NCBI GenBank assembly: GCA_049840395.1 | Contig: JASGLD010000001.1 | Span: 186,001-250,000 of the forward strand | Direction: 5' to 3' | DNA length: 64,000 nucleotides | From: CAILZL01 sp049840395 | GTDB taxonomy: Bacteria; Pseudomonadota; Gammaproteobacteria; Steroidobacterales; Steroidobacteraceae | Part shown: piece after piece, positions 17,550 through 26,102 of the stretch | Numbering within the stretch: position 1 is the first letter of the stretch | Layout: each line of letters begins with the position of its first letter | Notes under the pieces: generated by a model | Databases searched by the model: none | Told to the model about the DNA's origin: nothing | What the model saw: the letters and a program-made list of their open reading frames with translations, nothing else | Translations under genes and position numbers: made by a program

Positions 17550-17818
17550 TGACCAAATGGCCGGTCTCCGGGCTTACGAGTGAATGATCCAGTTATAAGT
17601 AACTGGGGGGGCATTCATCGCTTCGTCTTCCCACACTTGATGCAAGTGCAGTGACGGGTGGCCGGCTTTATGCAGGCCGCCGGGAAGCGATTTGACTCGA
17701 TTACCGTTGCGGGGGCAGCGCCGGAATTGTCGATCTGAGAGTTCTCAGCAGACGCACCGGCTTCCCGTTCTCGCTCGGTTTGCATTCTGTAATGCAAGCC
17801 GGGGCGATCACCAAAGGA
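17550..17818 (-). promoter_or_regulatory. cobalamin riboswitch
   Basis: On the minus strand the leader contains the conserved cobalamin aptamer blocks in order: GAACGGGAAGCCGGTG, then GGCGCTGCCCCCGCAACGG with the invariant core, AAGCCGGCCACCC, TCACTGCACTTG, and at the 3' end AAGCCCGGAGACCGGCC (the B12 box). Adenosylcobalamin binding to this RNA normally shuts off downstream uptake genes. Its position directly upstream of the BtuB-like receptor fits exactly. The 5' boundary is approximate. Confidence 0.92.
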
Positions 17819-17931
17819 GCGCGCACGGTAGGGGAGGGGCGGGGCACTGTCAAGACAACAGCTGGGCGACCACTGACTGTAAAAGCCGGATCGGCTATGC
17901 TGGGCGTCTTGCCAAATTGCTGAAACGCACC

Positions 17932-18720
17932 ATGCCATCACCCTTTTTGTCTACTGCCATCGAGGCCGCGCAAGCGGCCGCTGTGGTTATTCGTCGCTAC
18001 TACCAGCAGAACATCGCCATCACCATCAAGGCCGACAAATCGCCGGTGACGGCGGCCGATGTGGAGACGGAACAGGTCATTCGCAAGCTCATCAGCTCGC
18101 GTTTCCCCGATCATGGTTTTTATGGTGAAGAGACCGGCAGCGAGGGTTTGGACAAGGAATACCTGTGGCTGGTAGACCCTATCGACGGCACCAAGGCCTT
18201 CGTGCGTGAGTATCCGATGTTCTCCACGCAGATTGCTCTGATGCACAAGGGCAAATTGATATTGGGTGTGTCCTCTGCGCCGCAGTACGGTGGCGGTGGT
18301 GAGTTGGCCTATGGCGAAATCAATGCAGATGGCAGCAGTGCCGGTGCGTTCTTGAATGACAAGCCCATCAAGGTAAGCGATATTGATCGCATCGAAGGCT
18401 GCGCCATCTCCGGCGGCAACCTCAAGACCTTGGCACTAAGTTCGCAGTGGCATAACTATGGACAACTGATTGCGCGTGCACATCGTATTCGCGGTTATGG
18501 CGATTTTCTGCACTACCACTTGCTGGCTGCCGGCAAGATCGATGTGGTGATCGAATCCGATGTGAACATTCTCGACATCGCCGCGTTGTCGGTGATTGTT
18601 GAGGCGGCGGGTGGTCGCTTCACACAGTTGGATGGCAAGCCGGTGGGTTTGGAGACTACGACTGTGCTGGCCAGCAATGGCAAGTTGCATGCGCCGGTGC
18701 GCGAGGCGTTGCCTTATTAA
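17932..18720 (+). CDS. inositol-monophosphatase-family phosphatase (possibly histidinol-phosphatase)
   Basis: A 262-residue Mg2+-dependent phosphatase of the IMPase/FBPase fold. Metal-site motifs are GEETGSE (first Glu pair), WLVDPIDGTKAFVREYPMF (DPIDGT signature) and the distal Asp in VNILDIAALSVIVEAAGGRFT. Close relatives are annotated as HisN-type histidinol-phosphatases or CysQ-like enzymes; I cannot separate these from sequence alone, and no his or cys genes are nearby. ATG 17932 is the natural start; the longer frame from 17692 runs antisense through the riboswitch. Confidence 0.85.
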   Translation: MPSPFLSTAIEAAQAAAVVIRRYYQQNIAITIKADKSPVTAADVETEQVIRKLISSRFPDHGFYGEETGSEGLDKEYLWLVDPIDGTKAFVREYPMFSTQIALMHKGKLILGVSSAPQYGGGGELAYGEINADGSSAGAFLNDKPIKVSDIDRIEGCAISGGNLKTLALSSQWHNYGQLIARAHRIRGYGDFLHYHLLAAGKIDVVIESDVNILDIAALSVIVEAAGGRFTQLDGKPVGLETTTVLASNGKLHAPVREALPY

Positions 18721-19088
18721 CGTTGAATCGTTACCACCTCATCGGGTTCAACGTATTCAAACATCCCAGTCGCTGAGAGTTCGGAAATGATGCGCGGGAT
18801 GTCGTCCTTGGATGCCGGCGCTATAACGTTAAGAACATAAGCGCTGCCGGACATGGGGCGTAGAAATTGAAGACGCTGTGGTGAGGTCAATTTGGCGTTG
18901 ATTGCCTTCATTAAGGCGGCGCCATCTGCATACTGATTGCGTGGCTTTACGATAATTGATCCTACAGACACACCGCTGGATTGAGAGGCTGCTGTGGGAT
19001 TGGGTGCGGCAAAGCAGGCCGCCAAGCTAAAAAGAGCGACTGACAGGATAAGCCATTTACCGTGGCGAGCACGTATGTTGCTATTCAC
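18717..19088 (-). CDS. small lipoprotein resembling a subtilase propeptide (I9-like)
   Basis: A 123-residue protein with a lipoprotein signal (LSVALFSLAAC, Cys near 25). Its mature part looks like the propeptide of the adjacent subtilase: IIVKPRNQYADGAALMKAIN, QFLRPMSGSAYVLNV, ISELSATGMFEYVEPDEVV compared with LIVKYKN, YKRPMSGMAHVVSLP and SKRLEMDPNVEYAEIDEWV in the protease. Free-standing I9-like domains are known as subtilisin inhibitors and folding helpers. Its ATG overlaps the protease stop by 4 bp, so the two are translated together. I infer a membrane-anchored inhibitor or chaperone that keeps the protease in check before release. Confidence 0.75.
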   Translation of the reverse strand: MNSNIRARHGKWLILSVALFSLAACFAAPNPTAASQSSGVSVGSIIVKPRNQYADGAALMKAINAKLTSPQRLQFLRPMSGSAYVLNVIAPASKDDIPRIISELSATGMFEYVEPDEVVTIQR

Positions 19089-21298
19089 GATAACGTCCTT
19101 TTAACGGCTAATTTCCGTTGGCTGTAAAGTGTCAGCAGAAGGGCTAATAGTATTTCGAGTTTTAATGATCCGCCGCCACCGCCGCCACCATTATTTTGAT
19201 TTGGAGTGGCAGGAGTGGGGGCGGTTACTGCGATAGATACTGTGGCTGTCGTGCTGTTAGCCAAGCCGTCAGTAGCGAGGACGTTGAAAGTATAAGTTCC
19301 TGCGGATGCGGCAACGCCGGGCCAGTTGAACTGCCCGGTGGCCGCATTAAAAGTCGCGCCAGTCGGTAAATTGGTTCCGACAAATGTCAGAGTGTCATTC
19401 TCGGGGTCGGTGGCGCTCACCGTGAATGTAAGCGTATTGCCCTGTATAACTGTGGCGCTGGCCGGTGCATTTATTGCGGGTGAATTGTTTGAACGTACCG
19501 CAGCGGTTTCCGTTACGGTGTAGCCGTTGCCATCCCTCACAGTTAATAGAAAGCTGTGCGTGCCGCCTGGGTTGGCTGCAACAAACGTTGTGCTCGAGGT
19601 GTTTGTATTACTTAGCTGCACAGTTGGACCGGAGGTCTGTGTCCAGCTGTAAGTGAATGCCGTGCTGCCGCCGTTGCGAGGTGTGACCGTCGCAGTCAGT
19701 GTCTCGGTCTGTCCATTCTGAACTACGGCTGCTGATGGGGTAACGGCTAGTGTCGGCGTGCGATCGGATAGCTTTGTCAATGCAGCTTTTGCATCTAATA
19801 AGCCGCTGCCGCAATAACCAGTAGTGATGGAAGCGCAATATGTTCCCGTTGGATGAGGTCGTGCTGAGCTTGTTATCAGCGAGGTGACTTCATCGGGAGT
19901 GAGTGACGGCATTTTTGAGAAAAGCAACGCAGCTACGGCTGCCGCATGCGGCGTGGCCATGCTGGTGCCGATTTTGCCGAAATAATCCGGGCCGCTGGAA
20001 TCGCCTGCGGAATTGAAACTAGTCGGAGTGGTTATGCCATTCAGCGCGGTGGACCAAACATAGTAATTAAGATTGGGTGATGTTGTTAAGCAGGTGAAGG
20101 CAACGCTGTTGGCTGTTTTGCAGGGACCGCCGCCTGGTGCGCTGATCGTAGTGCCTGGGCCCACGTTGGCATAACTTGCGTTGTCGCCTTGAAATGTATG
20201 TGCGGTGACAGCAATCACGCCAATACAGCTGGCGGGTTGTCCAATAGTCGTTAAGCCGCTATTGCCGGTGGCGGCAACTACAATTGTGCCGGCCGCTCTT
20301 GCTTCAGTAATCGCAGACTGAGTCGTAACGGAACAAGTGGAAGCTGAGCCTAGGCTCATGTTGATAACTCGAGCTACATTAAGATTGACTGGTAAGCCGG
20401 GGACTGTGAGTCCAGCAGCCCAACGGATGGCATCGGCTGAATCCGAAGATAGTCCACCGCAACGTCCCAAGGTGCGTAATGGCAGAATGCGTGCTTCATA
20501 AGCAATGCCTGCCAGGCCTAGCGTGTTGTTAGTTACTGCGGCAATCGTTCCGGCTACATGCGTGCCATGCCAGCTGCTGTTGGCGGCGGCAATTCCCGTG
20601 CCGCACTCGTTGACGGCTCGCCAGTCGCCGGGGTCCGAAGCATCTGCATCTCTGCCATCGCCATCTCTTGCGTTAGTAGCGTCGGTGATGAAGTCATAGC
20701 CCGCAACTGCTGCGCCATTCATGACTAAATTGGCAAAGAGATCGGGATGAATGGTGTAGCCCGTATCAATGACGGCAACAATCACTCCCTGGCCGCGCGT
20801 GATATCCCATGCAAGTGGAGCGTTGATTCCGCCTAGATTTCCAGTGACAGTGTTAGGGGCAAAGTAGTCCCATTGACTTGAATAGTAGGTGTCGTTCGGT
20901 ATCGAGTTTGGATAAACCCATTCGTCGATTTCCGCGTATTCAACATTTGGATCCATCTCCAAGCGTTTACTAACGGCAATCGCCTCTGCGCGTGACATGG
21001 GTGTTGGTAAAGAAACAACATGCGCCATGCCGGACATGGGGCGCTTGTAAGTTAGCGCTAGTCCATTTCTAACTGCTGCCGTAGCGAGTTTGGTCCGTCC
21101 CTCGGTGGCATTGAAGCTTTGTACCGTGTCGTTTTTGTATTTAACAATCAGCTGCGTTATCGGTGGCGGCGCGCTGATCTGTTGTATAGGCGCTGTAGGG
21201 AATGCGCTATTTTCGAGAGAGAGTTGCTGTGCATCAGCAGTCAACCCTATTACACAGGAAGACAGTGCTGCTGCCACAAGTTGTAATTGTTTGATCAT
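19085..21298 (-). CDS. secreted S8 subtilisin-like protease with Ig-like modules and sorting-type C-terminal tail
   Basis: A 737-residue exported serine protease. Layout: signal peptide (residues 1-24), I9-type propeptide (about 45-130, RPMSGMAHVVSLP), S8 domain (about 150-510) with catalytic Asp178 (AVIDTGYTI), His244 (SWHGTHVAG) and Ser446 (GTSMATPHA), a PKD-like beta domain (about 520-610), a He_PIG/cadherin-like Ig domain (about 615-705), and a C-terminal tail of seven glycines, a hydrophobic stretch LEILLALLLTLY and basic residues. That tail resembles GlyGly-CTERM signals, which are cut by rhombosortase and tie proteins to type II secretion. Start chosen at ATG 21298 (MIKQLQLVAAALSSC); an in-frame ATG at 21376 would put 26 unlike residues before the signal. 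Confidence 0.92.
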   Translation of the reverse strand: MIKQLQLVAAALSSCVIGLTADAQQLSLENSAFPTAPIQQISAPPPITQLIVKYKNDTVQSFNATEGRTKLATAAVRNGLALTYKRPMSGMAHVVSLPTPMSRAEAIAVSKRLEMDPNVEYAEIDEWVYPNSIPNDTYYSSQWDYFAPNTVTGNLGGINAPLAWDITRGQGVIVAVIDTGYTIHPDLFANLVMNGAAVAGYDFITDATNARDGDGRDADASDPGDWRAVNECGTGIAAANSSWHGTHVAGTIAAVTNNTLGLAGIAYEARILPLRTLGRCGGLSSDSADAIRWAAGLTVPGLPVNLNVARVINMSLGSASTCSVTTQSAITEARAAGTIVVAATGNSGLTTIGQPASCIGVIAVTAHTFQGDNASYANVGPGTTISAPGGGPCKTANSVAFTCLTTSPNLNYYVWSTALNGITTPTSFNSAGDSSGPDYFGKIGTSMATPHAAAVAALLFSKMPSLTPDEVTSLITSSARPHPTGTYCASITTGYCGSGLLDAKAALTKLSDRTPTLAVTPSAAVVQNGQTETLTATVTPRNGGSTAFTYSWTQTSGPTVQLSNTNTSSTTFVAANPGGTHSFLLTVRDGNGYTVTETAAVRSNNSPAINAPASATVIQGNTLTFTVSATDPENDTLTFVGTNLPTGATFNAATGQFNWPGVAASAGTYTFNVLATDGLANSTTATVSIAVTAPTPATPNQNNGGGGGGGSLKLEILLALLLTLYSQRKLAVKRTLS

Positions 21299-21764
21299 TT
21301 CCCTGTTGTCCTTATGAGTGCTGGCACAGCTAGCCTGCGTGCATGGTGGCGTTGTATGACAATTGTAAGCATACAATGCTTATTGCAGACAACCGTGTCT
21401 TTGGGTTCGAAATATGTAACCACCTTAGGCGGTTGCAGCTATTTGCCAGGTCGGCATCAGGAGGCTAATCATTTCTACAGCGACGGCTGGATTTGAGGTG
21501 GAGTAAGCGAGTGCGGACCGGGGATGCTGCTTGCCAAGTAACGATCGAAGGTGGGCGTGTCGGGCCGTGCTCTCTTCGTCAGCATGGTCGTCATGCCGCC
21601 GCGCAGAGCCGATTTATTCCCGCAATTACCCCTGGCTCCGTCCACGTAAAAGAAAGTGGAGCTTGTTCAGGTAAATGGATAGGCTAGCGGTCTGTTTCGG
21701 TCGCCCGCTTGGCGGTAAGCGGATGACGGTGGAGAAAATTCGACCAACTCGACGGAGGTACGTT
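21299..21764. other. gene-free divergent region
   Basis: 466 bp between the divergent subtilase and a secreted-protein gene. I find no credible coding frame, palindrome or RNA signature. It should contain both promoters. Confidence 0.5.
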
Positions 21765-22538
21765 ATGCGAACCAAGAGTCTGTTATGTGCTTGTGTGGTG
21801 CTGGGTGCGGTTGCGGCGCCGGCTTGGGCACTGGATGCATCGGGACAGCGCTATGCGCAGATGCTGGCCAGCGGTGGGCCGGGTACGATCAGCAGCGCGG
21901 CGCAGGATATTTTCAATACCGGCATGAAAGATCCCGAAGTGCTGGATTTGGCGGCGCAAGTGCTGGTGGATCTGGGGCCCAAGACTTTACTCAGTGGTGA
22001 ATTTGCCGATTCGGCGTCGTGGTTGTGCAAAGCGCTGGGTATTTCCGGCAACGGTCGCTACAAGGCTGTGTTGGAATCGATGTCCAAGGCCAATATCAAC
22101 AAGAAGACCAAGAAGTGGTGCGAAAAGTCTGCGGACCAATTGCCCAAGGGCGCAGCGGATTCGTTTGTGGCGGGCAGCGTTAATGTCGATTCGTACAAGG
22201 ACGGCGGCAAAGGCGCCACCGTCGCCGCTGCCAAGCCAGCGCCGGCCGCTGCTGCTAAAGCCGCGCCTGCGTCCGGTAAGCCAGTCGATTTCAGCTTGGT
22301 CAAGGAAGGTATGAGTCAAGCAGAAGTGGACGATCTTCTGCCTGCGCCTACTGCCCAAAGCACTCGAATGACTGGCAAGCAGTTTCAGCCTTTCAACTTC
22401 GGCGCGAAGGATTTGCAGCGATTGAAGTATTTGTACAAGGGCGTGGGCCACATCGAGTTTTCGATGAAGAGCGGCTACAACGGCGTCTTCCGTGTCATTG
22501 CAATCGTGCCGGACGCGAACGAGACGGGTTATCCCTGA
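21765..22538 (+). CDS. secreted protein with Ala/Pro-rich linker, unknown function
   Basis: A 257-residue exported protein (signal peptide ending near PAWA, residue 24). The N-terminal half is helical (SGQRYAQMLASG, GTISSAAQDIFNTG, DPEVLDLAAQVLVDL, then SWLCKALG and KKWCEKSADQLP with two cysteines), reminiscent of HEAT-like repeats. An Ala/Lys/Pro linker (about 170-195) joins a C-terminal domain starting DFSLVKEGMSQAEVDDLLPAPT, which looks like a SmpA/OmlA-type (BamE-like) small domain. I infer a periplasmic protein. ATG 21765 has a strong ribosome site (ggagg, 6 bp spacing), preferred over the longer frame from 21675. Confidence 0.75.
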   Translation: MRTKSLLCACVVLGAVAAPAWALDASGQRYAQMLASGGPGTISSAAQDIFNTGMKDPEVLDLAAQVLVDLGPKTLLSGEFADSASWLCKALGISGNGRYKAVLESMSKANINKKTKKWCEKSADQLPKGAADSFVAGSVNVDSYKDGGKGATVAAAKPAPAAAAKAAPASGKPVDFSLVKEGMSQAEVDDLLPAPTAQSTRMTGKQFQPFNFGAKDLQRLKYLYKGVGHIEFSMKSGYNGVFRVIAIVPDANETGYP

Positions 22539-22553
22539 TCGCTACTCCTTATT

Positions 22554-22591
22554 CCCTCCCTCGTTCGACGGGGGAGGGTTAGGGTGGGGGC
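22554..22591. repeat. dispersed repeat, 'ccctcccccgttcgacggggga' family
   Basis: A 38-bp GC-rich element with arms CCCTCCCTCGTTCGA and its near-complement, followed by GGGTTAGGGTGGGGGC. Copies recur at 55603, 55661 (inverted) and 55801. Similar 'GAGGGTTAGGG' elements are common intergenic repeats in proteobacteria. Confidence 0.75.
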
Positions 22592-22614
22592 AAAATGCTC
22601 ACGAATACTCACCA

Positions 22615-22648
22615 ATAAAAAAGGCAGCGCAAGCTGCCTTTTTTATTC
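22615..22648. terminator. bidirectional intrinsic terminator
   Basis: AAAAAAGGCAGC-gcaa-GCTGCCTTTTTT: a GC stem flanked by A and T runs on both sides, placed between two convergent genes, so it can end transcription in both directions. Confidence 0.85.
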
Positions 22649-22666
22649 ACGGCGAATTTCCGATCT

Positions 22667-23197
22667 TCAAAACCGATACTGCATGCCCACTGTCAGCAGT
22701 TGCGTGTTGCGATTGAGAATGTCCACATCGATGCGTAATCCCACCGAATCGTCGAATAGATATTGACCACTGACGCCGACGCCGCCGTACGCGGTGAAGT
22801 CATGCGAGGTGCGCCGCGTGTAGGGGCATTTATCGACTATCTCGCGCTGCGCCAGTAACGGATAAATCCGTCCCTGAAATATCCAGTTGGAATCCAGCGG
22901 TCCAAAAGTATAAGTGCTGCCTACGGCAATGCCATTGATGGTTGCTTTAAGTTGGCAGCGATTGGCGGAATAATTTTCCGAACCGCTAAAGCGGGTAACA
23001 AAGGCCGTCATGCCAAGACTGCCGAATTGCCAGCGATTTTTACTGAAGTCGGCGCCCAGCTTGAAGCCGTAATCGCTGTCGTTACCTGCAATATGGCTGA
23101 TGCCTGCCGTGGCGAAGCCGGCGATGTCGGTGGCATGAACGGTAGTGAAGAAAAGTGCGGCCAGAATGACGAGATGGCGTCGATCGATCATTACCAC
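22667..23197 (-). CDS. putative small outer-membrane beta-barrel protein
   Basis: A 176-residue exported protein. The signal peptide (RRHLVILAALFFTTVHA) is followed by alternating strands such as GFATAGISHIAGND, YGFKLGADF, WQFGSLGMTAFVTRF, TAYGGVGVSGQYLF and QLLTVGMQYRF. The final aromatic Phe is the usual signal for BAM-mediated insertion. Size suggests an eight-stranded barrel of OmpX/OmpA type. I recognise no specific family. Start taken at GTG 23197; ATG 23191 is an equal alternative. Confidence 0.65.
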   Translation of the reverse strand: MVMIDRRHLVILAALFFTTVHATDIAGFATAGISHIAGNDSDYGFKLGADFSKNRWQFGSLGMTAFVTRFSGSENYSANRCQLKATINGIAVGSTYTFGPLDSNWIFQGRIYPLLAQREIVDKCPYTRRTSHDFTAYGGVGVSGQYLFDDSVGLRIDVDILNRNTQLLTVGMQYRF

Positions 23198-23391
23198 GAT
23201 CCATGATTCCTTTTAGCAACTGCTGAAGCGCATATAGGGTCTTGCATTTCAGCGTGGTTCGCAAGCGAAGCTGGGGCGGCAATTTACCTGATCGAGATCT
23301 TCCATACATCGTTGCCGCTGATGGTCGCGGCAATGATGATGGCCTGATGGAAGTGTGAGATTGATTTATTGTTGTAATGAGTAGCAGCTAC

Positions 23392-23901
23392 TCATTTGCC
23401 TCTGCAATGTTCCGATGACAGCGTATTGAAAACTGCAGGACTGACATCGCCAACGCTCAACGCCTGATACGAAGAAGGTTGCTTCTGGTTTAAGGCTTGT
23501 GCGCAGACCGAGCAATCGACGCCTGGGAAACCCGCTGCAGCTGCGCCCGCATTGGCCGCCTGGCAATTCTTGGTGAAATACGCGCTGATGGTGGTCGCCG
23601 CGGCAGGCTGAGTAGTGCGTCTAGCCGAAGCATCCAGGTTGGTTTTGGTTTCTTGTGCAACCGGCGCAGCAGCCGGCGTGTTGACAGGGCCCTGACCATC
23701 ATTCTTGCCGATGGCCTTGGCTTGGTCTGCCGTCTGCGTGGCCTGATTGGCGATGGCATTGGCCTTGTCGGTGGTGGCTTGTGCGTCGTTCACCGTCTGC
23801 TGGGTTTTATCCAGCACTTTATTGAGGCTGTCGAACAGTCCGGCGGCGGAGGCGGCGTTAAAACTCAACAGGCCGGCAATCAGCAAGAAAGTAATTTTCA
23901 T
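23392..23901 (-). CDS. secreted helical protein, unknown function
   Basis: A 169-residue exported protein: signal peptide KITFLLIAGLLSFNAASA, then a helical, Gln/Ala/Thr-rich segment (LDKTQQTVNDAQATTDKANAI and onward) with heptad-like spacing, an Ala/Pro linker, and a C-terminal domain with three cysteines before the final HCRGK (NCQAAN, DCSVCAQ). A good ribosome site (gggag) precedes the ATG. No family recognised; the coiled-coil nature is my reading. Confidence 0.65.
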   Translation of the reverse strand: MKITFLLIAGLLSFNAASAAGLFDSLNKVLDKTQQTVNDAQATTDKANAIANQATQTADQAKAIGKNDGQGPVNTPAAAPVAQETKTNLDASARRTTQPAAATTISAYFTKNCQAANAGAAAAGFPGVDCSVCAQALNQKQPSSYQALSVGDVSPAVFNTLSSEHCRGK

Positions 23902-24134
23902 GAGGGTCTCCCGGTGTCCATTTGTCGATGCAAGGAAGCGCCGGCTGATGCCCTATTATTTGCGCGTGCCAGCCTGGCTAGTGGCGGTATATCAGAACAA
24001 CGGGTGCCCGCCAACGTTTGGCGAGGTCAGCAATCGTCAATGCCAAATGTCATACGTTCTGCTGCACTAACAACTGGCACTCAATCCTTTGAGTTTGTTG
24101 CGCGTGAGTTATTTGAGTGCTTGAGTCGTGGGTT

Positions 24135-24590
24135 TTAGGCCACATCCGTGCTTCTGATTTCCAGGGCGATAACCAGGTCGCCACTCATGATGGGTGCGGA
24201 TTGATGTTCGATGCGCACGTGATAAGCGCGGCCGCCGGGTGTCACTGCGGTGCGGCGCGCGTAGATATGTAAATCTTCCGGCAGGTCATCCAGTCGTTCG
24301 ACATGCCAGTGCAGATTGCTGATCACTGCCAGATAGCCCATTTGTGCCGGCGCATCCGGATACAGCTCCCGATTCAACAGTCCGCCGTGGACGCCGGCAG
24401 CCTGCGCCGCATATTCAATGGCGGTGTGTGCCGGCAGGCGGTTCTGGTGACGCAAAGGGTTGTGCAGGTCGCGGTGGCTGCTGGCGCGGCACTCGATTTC
24501 GTTACGATCGAAACGCAGGACGCTGTCCAGTAAAAACATCGCGCCCTGGTGGGGCAAAAGCCGTTCTATCTGCGATTTTTCCAACATCAT
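24135..24590 (-). CDS. hotdog-fold FabZ/ApeP-like 3-hydroxyacyl-ACP dehydratase homologue
   Basis: A 151-residue single-hotdog protein, opening with QIERLLPHQGAMFLLDSVLRF, a pattern shared with ApeP-type dehydratases of aryl polyene clusters (compare ILPHEGRMLLIDELLE in the protein at 61051). PAHTAIEYAAQAAGVHGGLLN is the central helix motif. It lies at the left edge of the dialkylresorcinol module and faces away from it across 130 bp. It probably dehydrates an ACP-bound intermediate of the pigment pathway, but a thioesterase-like role is possible. Confidence 0.8.
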   Translation of the reverse strand: MMLEKSQIERLLPHQGAMFLLDSVLRFDRNEIECRASSHRDLHNPLRHQNRLPAHTAIEYAAQAAGVHGGLLNRELYPDAPAQMGYLAVISNLHWHVERLDDLPEDLHIYARRTAVTPGGRAYHVRIEHQSAPIMSGDLVIALEIRSTDVA

Positions 24591-24719
24591 TCTCTATCAA
24601 GGGGCTCGATCTGGTGCGGCGCGGTGGCCGCTTGTGGGCGCACCCAACAGCGACCCTGAACGTGGATTGTACCCGGGGCGGCATCTATACTGCCGATCTT
24701 GATTTCAAACGGACCGCCA

Positions 24720-25094
24720 ATGTCTGCCGATCTTCGTTCCGCCTCCGGCCATGCCTTGTGTGTTGATAGCGCGCATCCGTCCCTGCCCGGCCATTTTCCC
24801 GGGTCACCGGTCGTTCCGGGCGTGGTGTTGTTGAGCCAGGTATTGGCGGATCTGGCAGTGCAGTTTCCGACGGTGCAGGTAACCGGCATCCACAAGCTCA
24901 AATTTCTACGCATGTTGCTGCCCGAACAAACTTTCACTGCAGAATTCAACATGGTGGATCTAACCGCCATGCGCTTCAAATGCTTGCAGGAAGGTGCGGT
25001 ACTGGCCGAGGGCCGTCTGGCGATCCGCATCAACGCACGGCGTCGCCCAGGGTCGTCTATATCTGGGTTGTCTGTATCCGGGTTGTCGGCATGA
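24720..25094 (+). CDS. small hotdog-fold dehydratase-like protein of the DAR operon
   Basis: A 124-residue hotdog protein. DSAHPSLPGHFPGSPVVPGVVLL is the characteristic FabA/FabZ-like active region, with His in GHFPGSPVVPG. It continues VTGIHKLKFLRMLLPEQTF. Such proteins shape the acyl chains used by the DarA/DarB pair. ATG 24720 (MSADLRSASG) is preferred to the upstream TTG 24699. Its stop overlaps the darA start by 4 bp (ATGA), so it is the first gene of a tightly coupled operon. Confidence 0.82.
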   Translation: MSADLRSASGHALCVDSAHPSLPGHFPGSPVVPGVVLLSQVLADLAVQFPTVQVTGIHKLKFLRMLLPEQTFTAEFNMVDLTAMRFKCLQEGAVLAEGRLAIRINARRRPGSSISGLSVSGLSA

Positions 25095-26014
25095 AGCGCG
25101 TCCTGGTCCTGTACTACTCCCAGACCGGACAGCTGGGTGAAATTGTCGATTCCATGATCGCGCCCTTACGTGCATCGACGGAATTCGCGGTAACGCTCAT
25201 GCCGCTCAAACCGGTGCGGCCTTATGCCTTTCCCTGGTCGTTCTGGGGGTTCTTCGACACCTTTCCGGAATGCATCTACGATGACCCCGATCCCATCGAG
25301 CCCCTGCCTCTGGCTGAGGATGCGCAGTTCGATCTGGTGATTCTGGCCTACCAGGTGTGGTTTATTTCGCCGTCGTTGCCGATGACAGCTTTCCTGCAAA
25401 GCCCGCAGGCGGCGCGGCTGCTGCGGGGCAAGCCAGTGATTACGGTGATCGGCTGTCGCAACATGTGGTTGATGGCCCAGGAGCGCGTGAAGGCGCAGTT
25501 GAAAAAATTGGGTGCAACCTTGCTGGATAATGTGGCGCTGGCCGAACGCACGCATGGTGCGAAGAGTGTAGTCACTACGCCCTGGTGGTTGCTGTCCGGT
25601 AATAAGGGACCTTATCTCGGCGGCTTGTTTCCGCGTGCCGGCATCTGGCCCAGCGATATTCAAGGCGCCGCGCGCTTCGGTAAAACCATCGCCGATGAAT
25701 TTCCGCAACGTGAATCGGGCGATACTAGGCCCATGTTGTGGGGCATGGGCGCGGTGGTCGTGCATCCGGGCTTGATCAGTTCCGAGCAGATCGTGCAACG
25801 CAGTTTTCGTCTGTGGGGCAAGTTGTTGCGTGCCTGCGGCAAGCCGGGCGCACCGCTGCGTCGTGTCGTGCTGGCCTTGTACGTGGTGTTCCTGGTGGCG
25901 ATGTTGTTGACGGTGGTGCCGGTAGTGTTCGTGTTGAAGACCCTGTTATCGCCCTTGACGCGTAAGCGCATTGCGCAACAGCGCAGTTACTTCGCTGCGC
26001 CATCGGGTGAATAA
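25091..26014 (+). CDS. darA: dialkylresorcinol-condensing enzyme DarA
   Basis: DarA joins a beta-keto acyl thioester with a second acyl unit to form the dialkylcyclohexanedione that becomes a 2,5-dialkylresorcinol, the lipid half of flexirubins and the free DAR antioxidants. The 307-residue protein begins with a flavodoxin-like RVLVLYYSQTGQLGEIVDS, contains PWSFWGFFDTFPE and LVILAYQVWFISPSLPM, and ends in a hydrophobic segment (VVLALYVVFLVAMLLTVVPVVFVL) that should anchor it in the membrane. It directly precedes the darB-like gene, as in known DAR loci. The family assignment is strong from motif order and context; ATG 25091 overlaps the preceding stop. Confidence 0.88.
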   Translation: MKRVLVLYYSQTGQLGEIVDSMIAPLRASTEFAVTLMPLKPVRPYAFPWSFWGFFDTFPECIYDDPDPIEPLPLAEDAQFDLVILAYQVWFISPSLPMTAFLQSPQAARLLRGKPVITVIGCRNMWLMAQERVKAQLKKLGATLLDNVALAERTHGAKSVVTTPWWLLSGNKGPYLGGLFPRAGIWPSDIQGAARFGKTIADEFPQRESGDTRPMLWGMGAVVVHPGLISSEQIVQRSFRLWGKLLRACGKPGAPLRRVVLALYVVFLVAMLLTVVPVVFVLKTLLSPLTRKRIAQQRSYFAAPSGE

Positions 26015-26102
26015 CTTCGATGCAGTGATGCGCGCTTGCTGCAAATACTCGCTGTGAAAATTATTTTGAATTGATGTCGATAAAGTTGAGTGTGGAATCA
26101 AG

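Noticed and set aside
16868..17587. 239-codon plus-strand frame over the receptor 5' end
   Set aside because: Antisense to the receptor plug domain, which has unmistakable TonB-receptor motifs.
17404..17614. Longer N terminus of the BtuB-like protein from 17614
   Set aside because: This part translates the riboswitch and its leader. The GTG at 17401 has a ribosome site and a proper signal peptide.
24502..25033. Minus-strand frames at 24502 and 24587 over the DAR operon start
   Set aside because: They overlap the hotdog gene on the other strand and have no recognisable domain.
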